NCBI RefSeq assembly: GCF_030019515.1
Contig: NZ_JASEEQ010000006.1
Coordinates: forward strand, 1-64,000
Direction of reading: 5' to 3'
From: Nocardioides sp.
GTDB taxonomy: Bacteria; Actinomycetota; Actinomycetes; Propionibacteriales; Nocardioidaceae
DNA length: 64,000 bases
Positions 43,202 through 55,474 of the stretch are shown in pieces. The translations under genes were made by a program, and so were the position numbers. Position 1 is the first letter of the stretch. Every line of letters begins with the position of its first letter. The notes beneath the pieces were generated by a model. The model worked only from the letters and a program-made list of their open reading frames with translations. It had not been told where the DNA came from and did no database searches.

Positions 43202-44710
43202 GTGGACCAGAGCACCTCGGACCTCGGCGTCGCGTGGCGCGGCGTGGTGAACGACCTCCAGCCGAACCAGCGGGCCTGGCTGCGCGCCAGCGAGCCGGTG
43301 ACGCTGCACGAGAGCACCGCGATCGTCGCGGTGCCCAACGACTTCACCCGCAACCAGCTCGAGGGCCGGCTGCGCGCCCAGCTCGAGGACGCGCTCACGA
43401 TCCGCTTCGGGCGCGAGATCCGGATCGCGGTCACGGTCAACCCCCATCTCGAGGAGGTCCCGGTGGCGCCCGGTGAGGTCGCCGACCCGGAGGCCGACCT
43501 CACCGGCACGAGTCATCCGCTGTCGGCCGACCAGCCGGCCTCACCGAGCAGCATCGAGTCGCCGAACCGACAAGACGACATGTCGACAATCACCCGGATC
43601 GAGCGTGGGCCGGCCGCCGCGGCGCCGCCCGCGCCGCCCCAGCCGGAGCTCGGCTCCCGACCGACCTCCATGGAGACCCGGCTCAACCCCAAGTACACCT
43701 TCGAGACGTTCGTCATCGGCTCGTCGAACCGGTTCCCGCACGCGGCCGCCGTCGCCGTCGCCGAGGCGCCCGGCAAGGCCTACAACCCACTGCTGGTCTA
43801 CGGCGACTCCGGGCTCGGCAAGACCCACCTGCTGCACGCGATCGGCCACTACGTCCGCTCCCTCTACACCGGCGCCAAGGTGCGCTACGTGTCCAGCGAG
43901 GAGTTCACCAACGAGTTCATCAACGCGATCCGCGACGACCGACAGGACCGGTTCAAGCGCCGCTACCGCGACGTCGACGTGCTGCTGATCGACGACATCC
44001 AGTTCCTGGAGGGCAAGACCCAGACCCAGGAGGAGTTCTTCCACACGTTCAACACCCTCCACAACGCCAACAAGCAGATCGTGCTGACCTCCGACCGCGC
44101 ACCCAAGCGCCTGGAGGCGCTCGAGGACCGGCTGCGCAACCGGTTCGAGTGGGGCCTGATCACCGACGTGCAGCCGCCGGACCTCGAGACCCGGATCGCG
44201 ATCCTGCGCAAGAAGGCCGCGATGGACCGGCTCACCGCCCCCCCGGACGTCCTGGAGTTCATCGCCTCGAAGATCCAGACGAACATCCGCGAGCTCGAGG
44301 GCGCCCTGATCCGGGTCACCGCGTTCGCGAACCTCAACCGCCAGGAGGTCGACATGACCCTGGCCGAGATCGTGCTCAAGGACCTGATCCCCGAGGGCGG
44401 CGAGCCGGAGATCACCGCGGCGCTGATCATCGCCCAGACCGCGGCGTACTTCGGCCTGTCCATCGACGAGCTGACCGGCCCGAGCCGCGGCCGGCACCTG
44501 GTGATGGCCCGGCAGATCGCGATGTACCTGTGCCGCGAGCTCACCGACCTCTCCCTGCCCAAGATCGGCGCCCAGTTCGGCAACCGCGACCACACGACGG
44601 TGATGTACGCCGACCGCAAGATCAACCAGCTCCTCGCCGAGCGGCGGGCCGTCTTCAACCAGGTCAGCGAGCTCACCAACCGGGTCAAGCTCCAGGCCCG
44701 TCAGGGCTGA
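43202..44710 (+). CDS. dnaA: chromosomal replication initiator protein DnaA
   Basis: The 502-residue ATPase has domain I (WRGVVNDLQPNQRAWLRA), a variable linker, the AAA+ core with Walker A GDSGLGKTHLL at about residue 201 and Walker B DVLLIDDIQFLEGK, sensor regions (LTSDRAPKRLEALEDRLRNR) and domain IV with the DnaA-box signature DHTTVMYADRKI. The start is taken as GTG 43202; GTG 43199 directly before it is equally in frame. It initiates replication by melting oriC. Confidence 0.97.
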   Translation: MDQSTSDLGVAWRGVVNDLQPNQRAWLRASEPVTLHESTAIVAVPNDFTRNQLEGRLRAQLEDALTIRFGREIRIAVTVNPHLEEVPVAPGEVADPEADLTGTSHPLSADQPASPSSIESPNRQDDMSTITRIERGPAAAAPPAPPQPELGSRPTSMETRLNPKYTFETFVIGSSNRFPHAAAVAVAEAPGKAYNPLLVYGDSGLGKTHLLHAIGHYVRSLYTGAKVRYVSSEEFTNEFINAIRDDRQDRFKRRYRDVDVLLIDDIQFLEGKTQTQEEFFHTFNTLHNANKQIVLTSDRAPKRLEALEDRLRNRFEWGLITDVQPPDLETRIAILRKKAAMDRLTAPPDVLEFIASKIQTNIRELEGALIRVTAFANLNRQEVDMTLAEIVLKDLIPEGGEPEITAALIIAQTAAYFGLSIDELTGPSRGRHLVMARQIAMYLCRELTDLSLPKIGAQFGNRDHTTVMYADRKINQLLAERRAVFNQVSELTNRVKLQARQG

Positions 44711-45107
44711 GCCGCCGGCGCCCGAGCGATCGCCGCCGCCCTGTGGATCGAGTGTGGGCCACCGTCCCGATCCTGCGCACCCGCTGTGGACGAGCGACGC
44801 CTCCGCTCACGGCACCGCCCGGTGCTCCACACCACCAGCGATTCGTTCATTTGTCCCTCCACAGCCCCTGTGCAACCCGAATCGCGGCACTGAGCAGGGC
44901 AAACACCGGTTCTCCACAGATTCCACCGACGCTATGACTGCCACCTACCTCCAGACAGATCGATCCCCGGTGAACGTCTATCCGGGCCCCTTCCTGGGGA
45001 CAACTCCCACGCGTCGGCGCCACATGGCAGGATGCGGAGCCCAGAACGTGCTGTTTTCCCGCTCCTGCTCCACACCCGCTCCACCGAGCCGACCCGAAGG
45101 AACCATC
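44711..45107. other. oriC: dnaA-dnaN intergenic region, right part of the origin
   Basis: This 397-base gap lacks a convincing gene. It contains DnaA-box-like sequences TGTGGATCG (44742-44750), TGTGGACGA (44785-44793) and TTCTCCACA (44910-44918), and a comparatively A/T-richer stretch around 44840-44940. In Streptomyces and mycobacteria the origin lies between dnaA and dnaN, so this may be the unwinding side. No perfect box is present here. Confidence 0.7.
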
Positions 45108-46247
45108 GTGAAGTTCCGCGTCGAGCGCGACGTGCTCGCCGATGCCGTCGCCTGGGCTGCCCGCAGCCTCCCGGTCCGTCCCAGCGTCCCCGTCCTCGCC
45201 GGGCTGCTCATCGAGGCGAGCGACGACGGCCTGGTGCTCTCCACCTTCGACTACGAGACCTCGGCGCGCGCCACCCTCGCGGCCGACGTGAGCGACGAGG
45301 GCCAGGCACTGGTCAGCGGCCGGCTGCTCGCCGACATCTGCCGCAGCCTGCCCGCGAAGCCGGTCGAGATGGTGCTCGACGGCGCCCGGGTCTCGCTGAC
45401 CTGCGGCTCGGCGCGCTTCAGCCTCCAGACGATGCCGGTCGACGACTACCCCACGCTGCCGAACATGCCCGCGGCCACCGGCACCGTGCAGAGCGAGGCC
45501 TTCGCCCACGCGGTCGCCCAGGCCGTGACCGCGGCCGGCCGCGACGACATGCTGCCCGTGCTCACCGGCGTTCGGATCGAGATCGACGGGTCCACGATCT
45601 CGCTGCTCGCCACCGACCGGTTCCGGCTCTCCCACCGCGAGCTCGAGTGGAGCCCGCGGACCCCGGACGAGTCCGCCGCCGCCCTGGTCCCCGCACGGGT
45701 GCTCGGCGACACCGCGAAGTCCCTGACCGGTGGCGGCGAGGTCACCATCGCGCTGGCGACCACCGGGTCGGGCGAGGGGATCATCGGCTTCGAGGGCCAC
45801 GGGCCCGGCGGCCTGCGTCGGACCACGACCCGGCTGCTCGACGGCGAGTTCCCCAAGGTCCGCAGCCTGTTCCCCAACGAGCACCAGACCACGGCGCTGG
45901 TCGACAAGGCCGCCCTGGTCGAGTCGGTGAAGCGCGTGGCCCTGGTCGCCGAGCGCAACACCGCGGTGCAGCTCGCCTTCAGCGACGGGGTGCTGACCCT
46001 CGACGCGGGTTCCGGCGATGAGGCCCAGGCCTCGGAGTCGATCGAGGCGACCATCGATGGCGAGGACATCACGACCGGCTTCAACCCGCAGTTCCTGCTC
46101 GACGGGCTGACCGCGATCGACCAGCCGGTCGTCGAGCTCGCCTTCACGCAGGCCTCCAAGCCGGTGGTGATCAGCGGGGCGGTCGACGGTGACGACGCCG
46201 ACTCGTCCTTCCGCTACCTGCTGATGCCCCGCCGCCTGCTCTCCTAG
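45108..46247 (+). CDS. dnaN: DNA polymerase III sliding clamp (beta subunit)
   Basis: The 379-residue protein shows the three-domain clamp pattern, with VKFRVERDVLADAVAWAARS at the start, PNMPAATGTVQSEAF at the second domain, TDRFRLSHRE, and the C-terminal YLLMPRRLLS typical of the clamp. It tethers the polymerase to DNA. The GTG at 45108 has GAAGGA upstream. Confidence 0.97.
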   Translation: MKFRVERDVLADAVAWAARSLPVRPSVPVLAGLLIEASDDGLVLSTFDYETSARATLAADVSDEGQALVSGRLLADICRSLPAKPVEMVLDGARVSLTCGSARFSLQTMPVDDYPTLPNMPAATGTVQSEAFAHAVAQAVTAAGRDDMLPVLTGVRIEIDGSTISLLATDRFRLSHRELEWSPRTPDESAAALVPARVLGDTAKSLTGGGEVTIALATTGSGEGIIGFEGHGPGGLRRTTTRLLDGEFPKVRSLFPNEHQTTALVDKAALVESVKRVALVAERNTAVQLAFSDGVLTLDAGSGDEAQASESIEATIDGEDITTGFNPQFLLDGLTAIDQPVVELAFTQASKPVVISGAVDGDDADSSFRYLLMPRRLLS

Positions 46248-46306
46248 CCGTTCGGGTACGGGGTCCTAGGCTGGGGCCGAGCGCGCCACGGCAGAGAGGA
46301 ACTGCG

Positions 46307-47209
46307 ATGCACATCGGACTCGTCGGCCTCGGCAAGATGGGCGGCAACATGCGCACCCGGCTGCGGGACGCCGGCCACACGGTGGTCGGCTTCGACCGCA
46401 ACCCGGACCTCGCCGACGTCGAGAGCCTGGAGGCGATGGTCGCGGAGCTGCCCACCCCCAAGGTGGTCTGGGTGATGGTCCCCGCCGGCGACCCGACCCG
46501 CGAGACGATCCGCCAGCTGGGCGACCTCCTCGACGAGGGCGACCTCGTCGTCGACGGCGGCAACAGCAAGTGGACCGACGACCAGGAGAACGCCGACCTG
46601 CTCGCCCAGCGCGGCGTGGGGTTCGTCGACTGCGGCGTGTCCGGTGGCGTGTGGGGCCTCGAGAACGGCTACGCCCTGATGTGCGGCGGCTCCGACGAGG
46701 ACGTCGCGAAGGTGCAGCCCGCCCTCGACGCCCTCAAGCCGGACGAGGGCGGGTTCGTCCATGCCGGCAAGAAGGTGGGCGCCGGCCACTTCGCGAAGAT
46801 GGTCCACAACGGCATCGAGTACGCCATGATGCAGAGCTACGCCGAGGGCTGGGAGCTCCTGGAGAAGGTCGACCTGGTCGACAACGTCACCGAGGTCTTC
46901 GACTCCTGGCGCTCCGGCACCGTGATCCGGTCCTGGCTGCTCGACCTGCTGGTCACCGCGCTCGAGGACGACGACCACCTCGACAAGATCGCCGGCTACG
47001 CCGACGACTCCGGCGAGGGCCGGTGGACGGTGCAGGCCGCCATCGACCACGCGGTCCCGATGCCCGTGATCGCCGCGTCCCTCTTCGCCCGCTTCACCTC
47101 CCGTCAGGACGACAGCCCGGCGATGAAGGCCGTCGCGGCGATGCGCAACCAGTTCGGCGGCCACGCCGTCCACGCGGAGCCGCCAGCCGGTGGAGACGTG
47201 GGTGCCTGA
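46307..47209 (+). CDS. gnd: 6-phosphogluconate dehydrogenase (decarboxylating), short form
   Basis: The 300-residue protein has the Rossmann loop GLVGLGKMGGNM, FDRNP for cofactor binding, the substrate motif VDGGNSKWTDD, the SGGVWGLENGY loop, and catalytic KMVHNGIEY. The length is that of the GndA-type short enzymes, often NAD-dependent; the Asp in GFDRNP supports NAD rather than NADP, which is inference. The position between dnaN and recF is an actinobacterial habit. ATG 46307 has GAGAGGA upstream, and a TAGGCT about 35 bases before it could be its own -10 box. Confidence 0.94.
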   Translation: MHIGLVGLGKMGGNMRTRLRDAGHTVVGFDRNPDLADVESLEAMVAELPTPKVVWVMVPAGDPTRETIRQLGDLLDEGDLVVDGGNSKWTDDQENADLLAQRGVGFVDCGVSGGVWGLENGYALMCGGSDEDVAKVQPALDALKPDEGGFVHAGKKVGAGHFAKMVHNGIEYAMMQSYAEGWELLEKVDLVDNVTEVFDSWRSGTVIRSWLLDLLVTALEDDDHLDKIAGYADDSGEGRWTVQAAIDHAVPMPVIAASLFARFTSRQDDSPAMKAVAAMRNQFGGHAVHAEPPAGGDVGA

Positions 47210-47334
47210 CCCGCTGAGCTGCGCGCGAGCGCAGCGAGCGAGCGCAGCCGGCAGGAGCCCCGCGGACGCCCTGGCGAACGGCTCGCGTGGGCGCCCTCGC
47301 ATCACGGCACGGCCTCTCACCGAGAGCTAGCCGG

Positions 47335-48489
47335 ATGTACGTCGCGCACCTCTCGCTCCACGACTTCCGCTCCTACGCGACGGCCGAGGTCGAGCTGTCC
47401 CCGGGGGTCACGGCGTTCATCGGGCGCAACGGCCAGGGCAAGACCAACCTGGTCGAGGCGATCGACTACCTCTCGCGCCTCAGCTCGCACCGGGTCGCCA
47501 GCGACGCTCCGCTGGTGCGGGCCGGCGCCGACCAGGCCGTCGTACGCGCCGCGGTCGTGCGCGACGGGCGCACGGCGGTGCTCGAGGTCGAGCTCAACCC
47601 GGGCCGGTCCAACCGGGCGCGGGTCAACCGCTCGCCGCTCCCCCGGGCTCGCGACCTGGTCGGGCTGGTGCGCACCGTCGTCTTCTCCCCGGAGGACCTG
47701 ACCCTGGTCAAGGGCGACCCTGCCGACCGGCGCCGCTTCCTCGACGACCTGCTGGTGCTCCGCGCTCCGCGCCTCGCTGGGGTGCGTGCCGACTACGACC
47801 GGGTCCTGCGGCAGCGCAACACCCTGCTCAAGACCGCCGGCTCCGCCCGGCGCGGGAGCTCGAGCCAGGAGGGGGCGCTCTCCACCCTCGGGGTGTGGGA
47901 CGCGCACCTGGCCCGCACCGGCGCGGAGCTGCTCGCCGAGCGGCTCGCCCTGGTGGAGGCGCTGCGGCCCTACGTCGGGAAGGCCTACGAGACCGTGGCG
48001 CGCGGGGCGAGCCGCGACGACGCCGAGATCGACTACAAGCCGTCCTTCGACCTCGAGGGACGCAGCCGTCGCGACGAGCTGGTCGAGGCGCTGCTGGCCG
48101 AGGTCGAGCGGCGCCGTGGCGACGAGCTGGACCGCGGCGTCTCGCTCGTGGGCCCGCACCGCGACGAGCTGGTCCTGACGCTCGGTCACGGCAGCCCCGA
48201 CAGCCGGCTCCCGGTGAAGGGCTACGCCTCGCACGGCGAGTCGTGGTCGTTCGCGCTGGCGCTGCGGCTCGCGGCGTACGACCTGCTCCGGGCGGACGGC
48301 GACGACCCGATCCTGATCCTCGACGACGTGTTCGCCGAGCTCGACACCGAGCGCCGCGCCCAGCTCGCCGACCTGGTGGCCGGTGCCGAGCAGGTGCTGG
48401 TGACGGCGGCCGTCGCCGCCGACGTGCCGGCCGGCCTGGCCGGTGCCCGCTTCGCGGTCGGGAACGGCGAGGTCGTCCGTGAGCAGTGA
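47335..48489 (+). CDS. recF: DNA replication and repair protein RecF
   Basis: The 384-residue protein starts [20 protein letters not shown], with Walker [14 protein letters not shown], the signature region [20 protein letters not shown] and Walker [14 protein letters not shown]. RecF helps load RecA at gaps. The ATG at 47335 gives the conserved N-terminus. The next gene starts inside its last codons. Confidence 0.95.
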   Translation: MYVAHLSLHDFRSYATAEVELSPGVTAFIGRNGQGKTNLVEAIDYLSRLSSHRVASDAPLVRAGADQAVVRAAVVRDGRTAVLEVELNPGRSNRARVNRSPLPRARDLVGLVRTVVFSPEDLTLVKGDPADRRRFLDDLLVLRAPRLAGVRADYDRVLRQRNTLLKTAGSARRGSSSQEGALSTLGVWDAHLARTGAELLAERLALVEALRPYVGKAYETVARGASRDDAEIDYKPSFDLEGRSRRDELVEALLAEVERRRGDELDRGVSLVGPHRDELVLTLGHGSPDSRLPVKGYASHGESWSFALALRLAAYDLLRADGDDPILILDDVFAELDTERRAQLADLVAGAEQVLVTAAVAADVPAGLAGARFAVGNGEVVREQ

Positions 48490-49054
48490 CGAGCCGCTCG
48501 AGCCACCGCCGGAGGCGCCGCAGGAGCCACTGGAGCAGAGCGGGTCGCCGGACCCGGAGGAGCACCACGACGACGGGCTCGACCTCGCGAAGGCGCTGAC
48601 CCGGGCGACCGCCAGGTCGACGCCGGCGGCGCGCCGCAAGCTGCGCAAGAAGGACACCCCCCGCCGGGGCCGGGTCTCGGGCGCCCATCCCGACGACCGT
48701 GACCCGCAACTGCTCGACGCCACGCTGAGCCGGCTGGTCGACGACCACGGCTGGGAGCTGGACCTGCGCGTGCACGGGGTGTTCGGCCGCTGGGCCGAGC
48801 TGGTCGGCGCCGAGGTCGCCCAGCACTGCACCCCCGAGTCCTTCGCGGAGGGCCGGCTCGTCGTGCGCACCGACTCGACCGCCTGGGCCACCCAGCTGCG
48901 GCTGCTCGCCCCGACCGTCGTACGCCGCCTCAACGAGGAGCTCGGTCACGGCACCGTGACGCTGATCGAGGTGCTCGGCCCGCACGGGCCGACGTGGAAG
49001 AAGGGCCCCCGATCGGTGCGGGACGGCCGCGGGCCGCGGGACACCTACGGCTGA
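48479..49054 (+). CDS. dciA: DUF721 family protein (DciA-like helicase-associated factor)
   Basis: The 191-residue protein starts at GTG 48479, overlapping recF by 11 bases, and has an acidic N-terminal third followed by the DUF721 domain: [39 protein letters not shown] and [20 protein letters not shown]. DciA proteins are proposed replicative helicase loaders in bacteria lacking DnaC/DnaI. The place between recF and gyrB is conserved in actinobacteria. Confidence 0.88.
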   Translation: MSSDEPLEPPPEAPQEPLEQSGSPDPEEHHDDGLDLAKALTRATARSTPAARRKLRKKDTPRRGRVSGAHPDDRDPQLLDATLSRLVDDHGWELDLRVHGVFGRWAELVGAEVAQHCTPESFAEGRLVVRTDSTAWATQLRLLAPTVVRRLNEELGHGTVTLIEVLGPHGPTWKKGPRSVRDGRGPRDTYG

Positions 49055-49377
49055 GCCCGCGACGCGACCCCGTGGTGCGGCCAGCCCGGATGTGCCGATC
49101 TGAGCCGGTCGCAGACGTATGGGGACCCATCACCACCCCTGCTCGGCGCTCCCGGAGGCCCTCACGAGCCGCGCAGGGGCCTGTTTTCTCGGTGGTTGTC
49201 CCCCGCTGCCGGGGCGTGCGCGTGGGATACGGCCCTCAGAGCGCTATTATGGACACCGGGTCGTCAGCCTGTCGTGCGACGGCCCTGCGCATGTTCTCAG
49301 CGTGCGTGTTTCAGCTGCGTGTGTGTGTCCACGCCCCCCGGGCCCTGCTCCGGGTGGCCCGTCGCGAAGAGGTGTGT
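49055..49377 (+). promoter_or_regulatory. gyrB upstream region with a consensus-like -10 box
   Basis: This 323-base gap has no gene. TATTAT at 49245-49250 is a strikingly A/T-rich -10 box for this genome and would start a transcript near 49257 with a leader of about 120 bases. A -35 element is not evident. A GTGTGTGT run precedes the gyrB start. Such leaders can carry supercoiling-sensitive control, but I see no defined structure. Confidence 0.5.
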
Positions 49378-51513
49378 GTGTCGGACGAGACCCCGATCGA
49401 GAACCCGGCGGAAGGCGGCTCCGGCACGGCCGCCGTGGAGACCGCCGACCTTCGCCCCAACGGAGTCGACTACGACGCCTCGGCCATCCAGGTCCTCGAG
49501 GGCCTCGAAGCGGTCCGCAAGCGTCCCGGCATGTACATCGGCTCGACCGGTGAGCGCGGCCTGCACCACCTGATCTGGGAGATCGTGGACAACGCGGTCG
49601 ACGAGGCCCTCGCGGGCTACTGCGACCGGATCGTCGTCACCCTCACCGAGGACGGCGCGATCAGGGTCGAGGACAACGGCCGTGGCATCCCGACCGACAC
49701 CGCCCCCGGTCAGGAGATGCCGGCGGTGACGATGGCGCTGACGATGCTGCACGCCGGCGGCAAGTTCGGCGGCGGCGGATACAAGGTGTCCGGCGGCCTG
49801 CACGGCGTGGGCGTCTCGGTCGTCAACGCGCTGTCCACGCGCCTGGTCGTCGAGGTCAAGAACCGCGGCCACCTGTGGCGCCAGTCCTTCAGCCTCGGCG
49901 TGCCGGACGGCGACCTCGAGGAGGTCCGGGCGCTGGAGCCCGACGAGCGCACCGGCACCACGGTCACCTACTGGGCCTCCTCCGACATCTTCGAGACCAC
50001 GACCTACTCCCTCGAGACGATCACCGCCCGCATCCGCGAGTACGCCTTCCTCAACAAGGGCCTGGAGATCGTGGTCCGCGACGAGCGGCCGGCGGCCACC
50101 GAGATCGTCGACGCGGTCGAGGACCAGACGGTCGACCCGGACCACCACGGGGGGATCGACGACGCCGGCCACGACGCGATCAAGCGCGGCGAGGCGGGCG
50201 GGCTCGAGCAGGTCTTCCGGTACGACCGCGGCCTGATCGACTACGTCGAGCACCTCAACCGGCGCAAGACGGCCGCGAACCCCACGGTGATCGCCTTCGA
50301 GGCCGAGACGCCCCCGGCGGTCGAGCACCACATGAGCCTCGAGGTCGCCATGCAGTGGAACACCTCGTTCTCGGAGTCGGTGCACACCTTCGCGAACACG
50401 ATCAACACCCACGAGGGCGGCACCCACGAGGAGGGCTTCCGTGCGGCGCTCACCTCGCTGGTCAACAACTGGGGCTTCGAGTGGGGCCTGATGAAGAAGC
50501 CGGAGGACCGCGTCTCCGGCGACGACATCCGGGAGGGTCTGACCGCGATCATCTCGATCAAGCTCGGCGAGCCGCAGTTCGAGGGCCAGACCAAGACCAA
50601 GCTCGGCAACACCGACGCCAAGGGCTTCGTGCAGCGGCTGGTCAACGACCAGCTCGGTGCCTGGCTCGAGCAGAACCCGGCCGAGGGCCGCGACATCGTC
50701 CGCAAGGCCCAGGCGGCGGCGTCGGCGCGGATCGCCGCACGCAAGGCCCGCGACCTGGCCCGTTCGCGCAAGGGACTGCTCGGGGGCGGCGGCCTGCCCG
50801 GCAAGCTCTCGGACTGCCAGTCGACCAACCCCGCCGAGTGCGAGGTGTTCATCGTCGAGGGCGACTCCGCCGGCGGCTCGGCCCGGCAGGGCCGCGACCC
50901 GCGGATCCAGGCGATCCTCCCGATCCGCGGCAAGATCCTCAACGTCGAGAAGGCGCGCATCGACAAGGTCCTGAGCAACCAGGAGGTGCAGTCGATCATC
51001 TCCGCGCTCGGCACCGGCATCCAGGACGAGTTCAACCTGGAGAAGCTGCGCTACCACAAGGTGGTGCTGATGGCCGACGCCGACGTCGACGGCCACCACA
51101 TCAACACCCTCCTGCTCACGTTGCTGTTCCGCTTCATGAAGCCGCTGATCGAGGGCGGCTACGTCTACATGGCGCAGCCGCCGCTGTACCGGCTGCGCTG
51201 GAACAAGCCGGCCGAGCACGAGTTCGTCTACTCCGACGCCGAGCGCGACGCCCTGCTGCGCGCGGGCCAGGAGGCCGGCAAGAAGCTGCCGAAGGAGAAC
51301 CCGGTCCAGCGCTACAAGGGCCTGGGCGAGATGAACGCCAAGGAGCTGTGGGAGACCACGATGGACCCCGAGCAGCGACTGATGCTCCAGGTCACCCTCG
51401 ACGACGCGGCGCACGCCGACGAGATCTTCTCGATCCTGATGGGCGAGGACGTCGAGCAGCGCCGCTCCTTCATCCAGCGCAACGCCAAGGACGTCCGATT
51501 CCTGGATATCTAG
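49378..51513 (+). CDS. gyrB: DNA gyrase subunit B
   Basis: The 711-residue protein has the GHKL ATPase ([43 protein letters not shown]), the transducer, and the TOPRIM domain with [15 protein letters not shown] and DADVDGHHI, ending in [17 protein letters not shown]. With GyrA it introduces negative supercoils. The GTG at 49378 is chosen for GAAGAGG five bases upstream; GTG 49372 is an alternative. Confidence 0.97.
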   Translation: MSDETPIENPAEGGSGTAAVETADLRPNGVDYDASAIQVLEGLEAVRKRPGMYIGSTGERGLHHLIWEIVDNAVDEALAGYCDRIVVTLTEDGAIRVEDNGRGIPTDTAPGQEMPAVTMALTMLHAGGKFGGGGYKVSGGLHGVGVSVVNALSTRLVVEVKNRGHLWRQSFSLGVPDGDLEEVRALEPDERTGTTVTYWASSDIFETTTYSLETITARIREYAFLNKGLEIVVRDERPAATEIVDAVEDQTVDPDHHGGIDDAGHDAIKRGEAGGLEQVFRYDRGLIDYVEHLNRRKTAANPTVIAFEAETPPAVEHHMSLEVAMQWNTSFSESVHTFANTINTHEGGTHEEGFRAALTSLVNNWGFEWGLMKKPEDRVSGDDIREGLTAIISIKLGEPQFEGQTKTKLGNTDAKGFVQRLVNDQLGAWLEQNPAEGRDIVRKAQAAASARIAARKARDLARSRKGLLGGGGLPGKLSDCQSTNPAECEVFIVEGDSAGGSARQGRDPRIQAILPIRGKILNVEKARIDKVLSNQEVQSIISALGTGIQDEFNLEKLRYHKVVLMADADVDGHHINTLLLTLLFRFMKPLIEGGYVYMAQPPLYRLRWNKPAEHEFVYSDAERDALLRAGQEAGKKLPKENPVQRYKGLGEMNAKELWETTMDPEQRLMLQVTLDDAAHADEIFSILMGEDVEQRRSFIQRNAKDVRFLDI

Positions 51514-51564
51514 CCGTCTACGACGAACGCTAGACACCAGTAGAAGAGACCAGAGAGAGCGATC

Positions 51565-54338
<2,774 letters not shown>

Positions 54339-54339
<1 letters not shown>

Positions 54340-54857
54340 TGAGCGACCGCCCGGACACCGCCGTACGCGCACCGCTCGGCGAACGCATCTCGGCCAAGCT
54401 GAGCAACGCCGCCGACGAGCACCGTGCGAACGCGCAGCCCGACTCGCGCAAGGCCGCGACCAAGGCTGCGGCCGGCGGCCGACCGCCACGGCGGGCCCGG
54501 CTGCGCCTGACGCGTGTCGACCCGTGGTCGGTGATGAAGACCGCCTTCCTGCTCGCGGTCGCCTTCGCTGTCGTCACGGTCGTCTCCGTGTTCATCATCT
54601 GGTCGGTGCTCGCGGCGGCCGGTGTCTGGGACTCGATCAACGACACCGTCCGCGACGTCGTCGGTGGCGAGGACGCGGGCAGCTGGGACGTCGAGAAGTA
54701 CGTCGGCCTGTCCCGCGTGATGGGCTTCACGATCCTCGTCTCGGTCGTCGACGTCGTGCTGATCACCGCGATCGCGACCCTCAGCGCGTTCCTGTACAAC
54801 ATGTCCGCAGCACTCGTCGGCGGGGTCGAGCTGACCCTGGCCGAGGACGACCGCTGA
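54339..54857 (+). CDS. DUF3566 domain-containing membrane protein
   Basis: The 172-residue protein has a basic disordered N-terminus and two membrane segments (VMKTAFLLAVAFAVVTVVSVF and VMGFTILVSVVDVVLITAIAT) separated by an external loop (WDSINDTVRDVVGG). The RLRLTRVDPWSVMK segment before the first helix is the DUF3566 signature. It follows gyrA throughout actinobacteria; function unknown. The ATG shares one base with the gyrA stop. Confidence 0.9.
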
Positions 54858-54885
54858 GAGCGTGGTGGTCGACGCCGCGTCCCCA

Positions 54886-54931
54886 GACGTCATGCGGAGG
54901 GTGTTACCTGCTCCACCGCCCGTATGACGTC
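54886..54931. repeat. GACGTC palindromic element, copy 1
   Basis: A 46-base imperfect palindrome starts GACGTCATGCGGAGGG and ends CGTATGACGTC, with the small palindrome GGTGTTACC near its middle. A clearly related copy occurs at 63492-63538. It begins 29 bases after the DUF3566 stop. Confidence 0.8.
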
Positions 54932-54952
54932 CCGCACCTCCTCCCGGCCGTT

Positions 54953-54982
54953 TTGTCGGACCCAACCGGGGTCCGGTAGTGT
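54953..54982 (+). promoter_or_regulatory. promoter of tRNA-Ile
   Basis: TTGTCG (54953-54958), an 18-base spacer and TAGTGT (54977-54982) precede the tRNA by 14 bases, a normal distance for a short processed leader. Confidence 0.6.
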
Positions 54983-54996
54983 TCCCCCTCGGTCCC

Positions 54997-55073
54997 GGGC
55001 CTATAGCTCAGACGGTTAGAGCGCTTCCCTGATAAGGAAGAGGTCACAGGTTCAAGTCCTGTTAGGCCCACCA
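54997..55073 (+). tRNA. tRNA-Ile (anticodon GAT)
   Basis: The 77-base gene folds as a cloverleaf: acceptor GGGCCTA with TAGGCCC, anticodon loop CTGATAA with GAT, T arm CAGGTTCAAGTCCTG, and an encoded CCA end. Confidence 0.97.
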
Positions 55074-55106
55074 TCCGCAGCACACCACCGATCCGTGGGA
55101 GCCCCG

Positions 55107-55232
55107 ATGAAGAAGATCCTGTTCCTCCTGCTGGCCGCCGGCGGCGCCGTGTTCGTCAAGCGCAAGCTCGACGAGAGCAAGCAGGAGCAGGCGCTCTGGG
55201 CCGAGGCGACCGACCCGGTCGACCGGTCCTGA
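55107..55232 (+). CDS. DLW-39 family small protein
   Basis: This 41-residue protein starts [20 protein letters not shown] and continues with a charged helix ([16 protein letters not shown]). It has one hydrophobic segment and the Leu-Trp near residue 31 of the actinobacterial DLW-39 family, which is regularly found between the tRNA-Ile and tRNA-Ala genes next to gyrA. Function unknown. The ORF is easily missed because of its size. Confidence 0.85.
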   Translation: MKKILFLLLAAGGAVFVKRKLDESKQEQALWAEATDPVDRS

Positions 55233-55290
55233 GCCGACCGGCCTGATCCAGACACCAGCCTGATCCGACCCATGGTCGTCAAGACCACCC

Positions 55291-55363
55291 GGGGCCTTGG
55301 CGCAATTGGTAGCGCACCTGCTTTGCAAGCAGGGGGTTAGGGGTTCGAGTCCCCTAGGCTCCA
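55291..55363 (+). tRNA. tRNA-Ala (anticodon TGC)
   Basis: The 73-base gene has acceptor arms GGGGCCT and AGGCTCC, anticodon loop with TGC in CTTTGCAAG, and T arm GGGGTTCGAGTCCCC. The CCA end is not encoded (bases after the discriminator A are CCG). Confidence 0.97.
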
Positions 55364-55474
55364 CCGCGAGAAACGGCAGGTCACCCTGCGAATCTCTCAG
55401 CCTTCGGCCTGTCCCCTGCTAACTCCGGATCCGCAGGGGTGGACTGGTCGGGGAAGACTTCGCCGCTGCCGCGC

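Noticed and set aside
47210..47334. GCGAGCGCAGCGAGCGAG-rich sequence before recF as a regulatory element
   Set aside because: It is a short GC-rich imperfect repeat of a kind common in such genomes; no clear hairpin, box or spacing supports a function.
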